Positions 58,870-64,000 of a DNA stretch of 64,000 bases are shown here, piece by piece. Numbering within the stretch: the first letter of the stretch is position 1; every line of letters begins with the position of its first letter. Under the pieces are notes generated by a model, which saw nothing but the letters and a program-made list of their open reading frames with translations, did no database searches and had not been told where the DNA came from. The translations under genes were made by a program, and so were the position numbers. Source of the DNA: Nonomuraea glycinis (GTDB taxonomy: Bacteria > Actinomycetota > Actinomycetes > Streptosporangiales > Streptosporangiaceae); assembly GCF_014646515.1 (NCBI RefSeq), contig NZ_BMNK01000006.1, positions 414,762-478,761 on the forward strand, in the 5' to 3' direction.

Positions 58870-60153
58870 TCAGCGGTGGGGTTTGTCGATCCGGGTGCCC
58901 TCGGTCGTGAAGATCATCAGGCGGGTGTGGTCCACGGCGACCTTGGCCGCGTCGCCGGCCCGCCACGCGGGGCGGTTGCCGAGCCGGACGATCAGGTCCG
59001 CGCGGCGGTGCCCGCCGCTGCCCGGATGCTGGCCGACCTGCTCCTGCGCCTGCGCCTGCTCCTCCCGCGGCTGGAACAGCCGGCGCACCAGCCCGCCGAG
59101 GCCGCCCCGGCCGCCGTCCGAGTCGCTGTCGACCACGCGCCGGTCCGGCGGCTCGGGCACCGGCACGGCGGGCATGCCGCACTCGACGTAGGCCATCCAC
59201 TCGTGACCGTGATACTCAAGGGCGCGCACCCGGCCGAAGAACGACGGCCCCTCGTACGACTCCGGCACCGGCGCCAGACCGTCCGGGCGCATGCCGACCA
59301 GGACCTGGCTGCCGGTGTGCTGCGAGATGGCGTACGCGCGCGGATCGCTCCACGGGATGGTCAGCTGATGCGGGCCGAAGTCGAGCAGCACGAACTGGTT
59401 CTGCGGCGTGCGCACGGTCGCCGCGAGCAGGTTCAGCTGCTGGGAGTTGAGGAACGCCGCCACGAAAGCGGTGGCTGGATCGTTGTAAATCTGGGCGGGA
59501 GTGCCCACGTCCTGCAGGACGCCCTTGTTGAGGATGGCGATCCGGTCCGCGAGCGTGAGCGCCTCGACCTGGTCGTGCGTCACATAGATGGTGGTGACGC
59601 CGAGCGACCTGACCAGGGCGGAGATCTCCATCCGCAGCTCGGTCCGCATGCCGGCGTCCAGGTTCGACAGCGGCTCGTCCATCAGGAACAGCTTGGGCTG
59701 CCGGACGATGGCGCGGCCCATGGCGACCCGCTGGCGTTGCCCGCCGGACAGGGTGCCGGGACGGCGGTCCAGGGTCTCATCGATGTGCAGCGCCTTGGAC
59801 AGCTCGAAGACGCGTTCGCGGACCATCGCCGGGTCCGCCTTGGCGATCTCCAGGGGGAAGGCCATGTTGCCGCGCACGGTCCGGTGCGGATAGAGCGCGC
59901 CGTTCTGGAAGACCATGGCGACGTCACGATCGCGGGGCGGCAGGTGGTTGGCCAGCTCGCCGTCGAGCCAGAGCTCGCCTTCGGTGACGTCCTCCAATCC
60001 GGCGATCATCCGTAACAAGGTGGATTTTCCACATCCGGAAGGACCCAGGAGGACGAGGAATTCGCCATCCTGCGCCCTGAGGCTCAATTGGTCGACCGCC
60101 AGGTGGCCGCCCGGATACACCTTGGTCACTTTGTCGAGAACGACCGAGCTCAT
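58870..60153 (-). CDS. msiK: Multiple-sugar ABC transporter ATPase (MsiK/UgpC-like) with TOBE insert
   Basis: A 427-residue ATPase: Walker A GPSGCGKST (about 37-45), signature LSGGQRQR, Walker B LFLMDEPLSNLD, switch His in YVTHDQVEAL, then a C-terminal TOBE domain. In Streptomyces, MsiK energises several sugar importers including the cellobiose and maltose systems; both such importers in this window lack an ATPase. Usual MsiK length is about 375; the extra 50 residues lie in the TOBE region as a charged insert (REEQAQAQEQVGQHPGSGG). ATG 60153 is chosen. The gene is divergent from the MalR-like regulator. Confidence 0.85.
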   Translation of the reverse strand: MSSVVLDKVTKVYPGGHLAVDQLSLRAQDGEFLVLLGPSGCGKSTLLRMIAGLEDVTEGELWLDGELANHLPPRDRDVAMVFQNGALYPHRTVRGNMAFPLEIAKADPAMVRERVFELSKALHIDETLDRRPGTLSGGQRQRVAMGRAIVRQPKLFLMDEPLSNLDAGMRTELRMEISALVRSLGVTTIYVTHDQVEALTLADRIAILNKGVLQDVGTPAQIYNDPATAFVAAFLNSQQLNLLAATVRTPQNQFVLLDFGPHQLTIPWSDPRAYAISQHTGSQVLVGMRPDGLAPVPESYEGPSFFGRVRALEYHGHEWMAYVECGMPAVPVPEPPDRRVVDSDSDGGRGGLGGLVRRLFQPREEQAQAQEQVGQHPGSGGHRRADLIVRLGNRPAWRAGDAAKVAVDHTRLMIFTTEGTRIDKPHR

Positions 60154-60330
60154 GGGCCCACACCTTGCACGCTGCGTCATCTGTAACTATGGCTGATCGG
60201 AGGGGTAGTACATCGCGCCTTAACGCCATGTGTCCACCCTTGACACAAAGGATCTCTATAGCAGAGGTCTTAAGGGGGGAGTTTCAGCGCTATGTGCGTC
60301 AAATGTCCGAATAAATGGCATCTGAAAGTG

Positions 60331-60346
60331 CTTGCGTAATCTTGCG
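60331..60346. promoter_or_regulatory. Direct CTTGCG repeats upstream of the MalR-like gene and msiK
   Basis: CTTGCG at 60331-60336 and again at 60341-60346, ten bases apart, in the divergent region. Together with the CTTGC-type sites near malE they point to one LacI-family regulon. Confidence 0.45.
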
Positions 60347-60359
60347 GTAAGGCCTTTCA

Positions 60360-60608
60360 ATGGTCGGGACGACCGGGGGTGAAGCATGGGCGCACGATGG
60401 CCGCGACGCGCTGATCTACCAGGTGCGTCTCGCCGGAGGGAACGACCACGGCGAGGGCGGCCCGATAGGTGTTCGCGATCGCCTGCCGCCCCTCGCGAGA
60501 CTCGGCGCGGACGCCCTCCGGCCCACCCCCTCCTCCTGCGACCTGGTGGATCGCCGGGACGCCGACCCGCTGCACGCCTCCAGCGCACCCGACTCCGCCA
60601 CCTGGTGA
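60360..60608 (+). pseudogene. Degenerate remnant of a GH13 alpha-glucosidase gene
   Basis: The 82-residue frame keeps the skeleton of a GH13 N-terminus: RDALIYQV (normally RDAVIYQV), then GVRDRLPPLARLGADAL with TPSS (normally GIRxRLPYLxxLGVDALWLTPFY) and VDRRDADPLHAS (normally YRDVDPLFG). The catalytic barrel and all active-site residues are absent. The segments occur in the right order with near-normal spacing, which chance would not give. It lies just upstream of a LacI gene, where intact alpha-glucosidase genes commonly sit in relatives. Confidence 0.7.
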
Positions 60609-60624
60609 AAGTAAAGTGTCAGGC

Positions 60625-61650
60625 ATGAACGGTCACGCCCGCCTCGCCGACATCGCCGCCCAGGCCGGGGTGAGCGAGGCCACCGTCAGCCGCGTGCTCA
60701 ACGGCAAGCCGGGCGTCTCCGCCACCACCCGGCAGGCCGTGATGGCCGCGCTCGACCTCATGGGCTACGAGCGGCCGCCCCGCCTGCGGCAGCGCAGCAA
60801 CGGGCTGATCGGCCTGGTCACCCCTGAGCTGGACAACCCGATCTTCCCCGCGTTCGCGCAGGCCGTCGAGCGGGCGCTGACCCAGCACGGCTACACCCCG
60901 GTGCTGTGCACCCAGTTGCCCGGCGGCGCCCCCGAGGACGAATTCACCGAATTGCTCGTGGATCGGGGCGTCAGCGGCATCGTGTTCGTCTCCGGCCTGC
61001 ACGCCGACACCACCGCCCGGATGGACCGTTACACCCGCCTCACCGACCGCGGCCTGCCGATCGTGCTGGTCGACGGCTACAGCGAGCGCATCGACGCCCC
61101 CTTCATCTCACCCGACGACCGGATGGCCGTCCGCCTGGCCGTGCAGCACCTCGTGGACCTCGGGCACGAGCGCATCGGGCTGGCGCTCGGCCCGCGCCGG
61201 TTCGTCCCGGTGATCCGCAAGATCGAGGGCTACCGGCAGGCGATGGCGCAGTTGCTCGGCGCCACAGACGTCGACGCGTTCATCTCGCACTCGCTGTTCT
61301 CCGTCGAAGGCGGCCAGGCCGCCGCCGCGCAGCTGCTGGCCGGAGGCTGCACCGGCATCGTGTGCGCGAGCGACCTCATGGCGCTCGGCGCGATCCGCGC
61401 CTGCCGGGAGCGGAGCCTGTCGGTGCCGGGGGAGGTGTCGGTGGTCGGGTTCGACGACTCGCCGCTCATCGCCTTCACCGATCCACCGCTCACCACCGTA
61501 CGCAAGCCGATCGGCGCGATGGCGTCGGCGGCCGTGCAGACCCTGCTCGAAGAGATCAACGGCGCTCAGGCCAAGCACGTCGAGCTGATCTTCCAGCCGG
61601 AGCTGGTGGTCCGCGGCTCCACCGGCTCCGGGCCCCTGGTCAACCGCTGA
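60625..61650 (+). CDS. LacI-family regulator, MalR-like
   Basis: A 341-residue repressor. The helix-turn-helix is RLADIAAQAGVSEATVSRVLNGKPGVS and the ligand domain starts LIGLVTPELDNPIFPAFAQAVE. The linker contains the hinge helix region ALDLMGYERPPRLRQRS. It probably binds the CTTGC-type sites near the msiK, alpha-glucosidase and malE promoters; maltose or a metabolite would be the inducer. ATG 60625 is preferred over upstream starts in frame because the HTH begins directly after it. It is convergent with the kinase gene, with a six-base gap. Confidence 0.87.
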   Translation: MNGHARLADIAAQAGVSEATVSRVLNGKPGVSATTRQAVMAALDLMGYERPPRLRQRSNGLIGLVTPELDNPIFPAFAQAVERALTQHGYTPVLCTQLPGGAPEDEFTELLVDRGVSGIVFVSGLHADTTARMDRYTRLTDRGLPIVLVDGYSERIDAPFISPDDRMAVRLAVQHLVDLGHERIGLALGPRRFVPVIRKIEGYRQAMAQLLGATDVDAFISHSLFSVEGGQAAAAQLLAGGCTGIVCASDLMALGAIRACRERSLSVPGEVSVVGFDDSPLIAFTDPPLTTVRKPIGAMASAAVQTLLEEINGAQAKHVELIFQPELVVRGSTGSGPLVNR

Positions 61651-61656
61651 GCCCGC

Positions 61657-63438
61657 TCAGTCCAGGACGAGCCGGACGCCGGTGCTCAGCGCGGAGTCGT
61701 GCAGCTCCAGCTCGGTCGGCTCGGCGTTCTTGGGTAGCTCGAACAGCAGGGTGCCGGTGAAGGACTCGCCGGGGCCGATGCTGATCGGCTTGATCCGCGC
61801 GCCCTCCTTGTCGAGCAGCCCGGCGGCCTCGTGCGGGGTCGCCTTCCGGTCCAGCAGCAGCTGCTGAGCCGGGTAGAGGACCCGGGCCTCCGGGCCGACG
61901 TTGGTGACCTTCAGGCCCACCCGGCAGGTCCGTGCGGCGGCGGCCTTGCCGGGCTTGGCGCACTTCGTGCCGGTGACGGCGAAACTGAGCCTGCCGTCCT
62001 GCACCGGTCCGCCGGCGTCGCCGATGGCGGGGCCGCGCGACAGCCAGACGAGCACGGCCACCAGCAGCGCCAGGAAGACCAGCGTGATCAACAGCGCGGC
62101 CATGCACCCCGTCAGCAGGCTCCTGCCCGGCTTCTTGGCAGGCCGGAACCCCGGCGGCCCGCCCCGGCGAGGCGGCAACGGCCCTTGCCCGGCCTGATGG
62201 GGCGGCGCCCCTTGCCCGGCCTGGTGAGGCGGCGATCCCTGCCCGGCGTGACGGGGCGGAGGCTGCCCGCCCCGAGGCGGTAGGGGAACCGGCCCGGTCC
62301 GATGCGCCAGCGGCACCGGGCCTGTCCGATGTGCGGGCGGCACGGGCACCGGCCCTGTCCGGTGCGCGGGCGGCACGGGCACCGGCCCCGTCCGATGCGC
62401 GGGCGGCACCGCCCCTGGCCCCTGCCCCGGCGGTGCCTGCCCGGGGGGCGCCTGCCCGGGGGGTGCCTGCCCGGGGGACGCATGCCCGGGGGACGCATGC
62501 CCGGCGGGCGGCGGCTGCGGGGGACGGGCCTGGGCCAGCGGCGGGAACTCCGCCGGATTCCAGGTGCTGGTGAGGTGGCGGGTGGCGGCGAGCTGCGCGG
62601 CGGGCTCGTCCGTCGCGCTCACGAGCTCCAGCAGCAGCTGCTTGGCGGTGGGCCGGCGGGTGGGGTCCGGGTGGATGGCGGCGGCCACCAGCCGGTCCAG
62701 CGGGGCGGGCAGGCCGCGCAGGTCGGGCGGCGCGGTGCGGGCACGGGCCGCCATCACATAGGCGTCGCCCTCGCCGAACGGATGCCCGCCCAGCCCCGCG
62801 TACGCGATCAGCGACCCCCAGGCGAACACGTCGCCCGCCGGGCTGGTGCGGCCCTCGAAGACCTGCTCGGGCGCGATCCAGCCGGGCGTGCCCATCACCA
62901 TGCCGGCGTTGGTGTGCCGGGAGCCGACATGGGAGGAGCGGGCCAGGCCGAAGTCGATGACCCGCGGCCCGGCGAGCGTCAGCATCACGTTGGCGGGCTT
63001 GAGATCGCGGTGCACGAGCCCGGCCGCGTGGATCGCGGTGAGCGCCGCCGCCACGCCCACGGCCGCCGAGTGCAGCATGGACGGCGACAGGCTGCCCTGC
63101 TGGATGAGGTGGTCCTCCAGCGAGACGCCGTCGATGTATTCGGTGACGAGGAACAGGACGCCGTCGTGCTCGCCGTGGTCCAGCACGCGGGCGGTGCAGA
63201 ACGAGGCGACCTTGCGGGCGTTGGAGACCTCTTCGTGGAAGCGCGCCCGATAGACCGGGTCGGCGGTGTAGTCACGGCGGATCGCCTTGAGCGCCACCAG
63301 CTCGCCGTCGGCATCGCGCGCCAGATAGACCGTGCCCATGCCGCCCGACCCGATCCGGCTCACCAGCTCGTAAGAGCCGATCGTCGGCGGATCCTCCGGC
63401 GTCAGCGGAGTGCCAGCGGAGCGCCCCTGCTGCCCCAA
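61657..63438 (-). CDS. Ser/Thr protein kinase with proline-rich repeat linker and outer domain
   Basis: A 593-residue PknB-type kinase from the preferred TTG start. The kinase domain (about 15-275) has IGSGGMGTVYLARDADGE, the VAIK-type Lys in LVALKAI, HRDLKPANVML, DFGLARS and the GTPGWIAPEQ activation segment. An approximately 160-residue linker of Pro/Gln/His repeats leads to one membrane helix (about 470-490) and a DUF4352-like extracellular domain (SFAVTGTKCAKPGK, TCRVGLKVTNVG). I prefer TTG 63438 because it follows GAGAGG and gives the usual start MGQQGRSAGTPLTPEDPP; the frame stays open to GTG 63534. Confidence 0.9.
   Translation of the reverse strand: MGQQGRSAGTPLTPEDPPTIGSYELVSRIGSGGMGTVYLARDADGELVALKAIRRDYTADPVYRARFHEEVSNARKVASFCTARVLDHGEHDGVLFLVTEYIDGVSLEDHLIQQGSLSPSMLHSAAVGVAAALTAIHAAGLVHRDLKPANVMLTLAGPRVIDFGLARSSHVGSRHTNAGMVMGTPGWIAPEQVFEGRTSPAGDVFAWGSLIAYAGLGGHPFGEGDAYVMAARARTAPPDLRGLPAPLDRLVAAAIHPDPTRRPTAKQLLLELVSATDEPAAQLAATRHLTSTWNPAEFPPLAQARPPQPPPAGHASPGHASPGQAPPGQAPPGQAPPGQGPGAVPPAHRTGPVPVPPAHRTGPVPVPPAHRTGPVPLAHRTGPVPLPPRGGQPPPRHAGQGSPPHQAGQGAPPHQAGQGPLPPRRGGPPGFRPAKKPGRSLLTGCMAALLITLVFLALLVAVLVWLSRGPAIGDAGGPVQDGRLSFAVTGTKCAKPGKAAAARTCRVGLKVTNVGPEARVLYPAQQLLLDRKATPHEAAGLLDKEGARIKPISIGPGESFTGTLLFELPKNAEPTELELHDSALSTGVRLVLD
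62281..62409. repeat. 33-bp tandem repeats in the kinase linker
   Basis: Units at about 62281-62310 (partial), 62311-62343, 62344-62376 and 62377-62409 encode the 11-residue motif PPAHRTGPVPV. Units are nearly identical, which suggests recent expansion. Confidence 0.85.
62435..62509. repeat. 15-bp tandem repeats in the kinase linker
   Basis: Five 15-bp units (62435-62449, 62450-62464, 62465-62479, 62480-62494, 62495-62509) of the type GCCTGCCCGGGGGGC encode APPGQ/ASPGH pentapeptides. Confidence 0.88.
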
Positions 63439-63567
63439 CGTCGCTGTCCTCTCGCCCTCGCGGTCACGACTCGACCGGCCGATCCTCCGTCCGGCACGCT
63501 CTTTTCCACCCCAGACTCTAATGGGTGTGGGCACACCCCGGTGGCGTGGTGACCGCCTCGGCCGGTT

Positions 63568-63945
63568 CTAGAGCGTCCCGCGGACGCCCAGCTCGATGAT
63601 CTGTGCGTAGATCGACACCGCCACCTCACCCGGAGTGACCGCCCCGATGTCGAGACCGGCGGGCACGTGCACGCGATCGCCGCCCGCCACCGCCGCCAGC
63701 ACCGGCGCGCCCCGCTCGCGGGCGGCGATCAGGCCGATGTACGGTACGCCCGCCGCCAGGGCCGCCAGCAGGACCGGCTCCTCCGACACCCCGTGCGAGG
63801 CGACCAGCCCTTCCTCCTCGCGCGGCTCGTCCGCCTCCGGGGTGATCCGCAGCAGCGTGGCCTGGCCGGGGCGCCGCCGCTGGAGCAGCCGCAGGCTCTG
63901 CGCCCGCACGACGTCGACGGCGCAGTGCCCGCCGACGAACCGTTC
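63568..63945 (-). pseudogene. Decayed XdhC/CoxI-family gene with internal deletion
   Basis: The frame encodes RFVGGHCAVDVVRAQSLR and LLRITPEADEP, matching the second half of an XdhC N-terminal domain, then passes through EEEGLVASHGVSEEP straight into the C-terminal end VPYIGLIAARERG, then PAGLDIGAVTPGEVAVSIYAQII. The roughly 100 residues between these parts in normal XdhC proteins are missing, and the N-terminus is cut off by an in-frame TAG at 63946-63948. XdhC proteins help insert the molybdenum cofactor into xanthine/CO dehydrogenases. The gene may continue beyond the window edge in another frame. I call it a pseudogene with moderate confidence. Confidence 0.6.
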
Positions 63946-64000
63946 CTAATCAATGATCAGGAGTGGGTTTTGGGCCCACGTCCCGGCATTGCGCGCGTCC

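Noticed and set aside
60240..60262. TTGACA with TATAGC as a sigma-70-type promoter
   Set aside because: The spacing between the two hexamers is only 11 bases, too short for a functional pair.

Overview
The window reads as chromosomal DNA of a high-GC filamentous actinomycete, most like Streptosporangiaceae (Nonomuraea or a relative). The reasons are the very high GC with strong third-position bias, frequent GTG and even TTG starts, a family-19 (DUF574) SAM methyltransferase, PadR, ArsR and LacI regulators, an ECF42/DGPF pair, a Ser/Thr kinase with a proline-rich linker, an actinobacterial c-di-AMP riboswitch and CebR-type boxes. No tRNA, rRNA, CRISPR array, insertion sequence or prophage is visible. 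The genus is an inference.

Layout. 1-6.7 kb: tail of an unknown gene, a metNIQ methionine importer, a secreted Trp/Lys-rich protein, an acyl-CoA synthetase and an HtrA-type protease. 6.7-9.3 kb: a four-gene leftward operon (membrane protein, small wHTH regulator, ABC-2 exporter) behind a palindromic operator. 9.4-16 kb: cydABDC for cytochrome bd, divergent from a PadR gene across a perfect palindrome; CydA and CydB are both unusually short. 16-22.9 kb: VOC-ArsR-SRPBCC operon, pentapeptide-like protein, ExeM/NucH nuclease, thioredoxin, methyltransferase and class II DAHP synthase coupled to an FAD monooxygenase. 24.2-26.1 kb: an orphan RskA-type anti-sigma factor with five 36-bp repeats at its N-terminus, then a phosphotransferase. 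26.1-32 kb: a cellobiose-type operon (binding protein, two permeases, GH1 beta-glucosidase, LacI/CebR) with two perfect CebR boxes. 32-36.8 kb: ECF42 sigma plus DGPF protein, a CHAP hydrolase under a ydaO riboswitch and two oxidoreductases. 36.9-43.4 kb: a nonulosonic-acid polymer locus with two putative sugar transferases, a polysialyltransferase-family protein, a GT2 and a fused NeuA-HAD-NeuB enzyme. 43.5-51.9 kb: an orphan histidine kinase, then a maltodextrin locus (alpha-glucosidase, malEFG, neopullulanase-like GH13). 51.9-58.8 kb: secreted beta-helix protein, HExxH protein, ACT protein, MaoC remnant, acyl-CoA dehydrogenase, CDF transporter and acyltransferase. 58.9-64 kb: an MsiK-type ATPase, a GH13 remnant, a MalR-like LacI regulator, a Ser/Thr kinase and a decayed XdhC gene.

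How it fits together. The ceb and mal importers carry no ATPase of their own, and the MsiK-like ATPase at 59-60 kb is the obvious shared motor. Two LacI regulators with different operator types (GGGAGCGCTCCC and CTTGC boxes) probably separate cellobiose from maltodextrin control. The nonulosonic locus could make and polymerise a CMP-activated sugar such as Kdn, as in actinobacterial teichulosonic acids; one fused polypeptide would carry all three activation steps. The strongest leads are this fusion, the Q-loop-less cytochrome bd, the repeat-expanded anti-sigma factor, and several gene 3' ends that are tandemly duplicated together with their stop codons.
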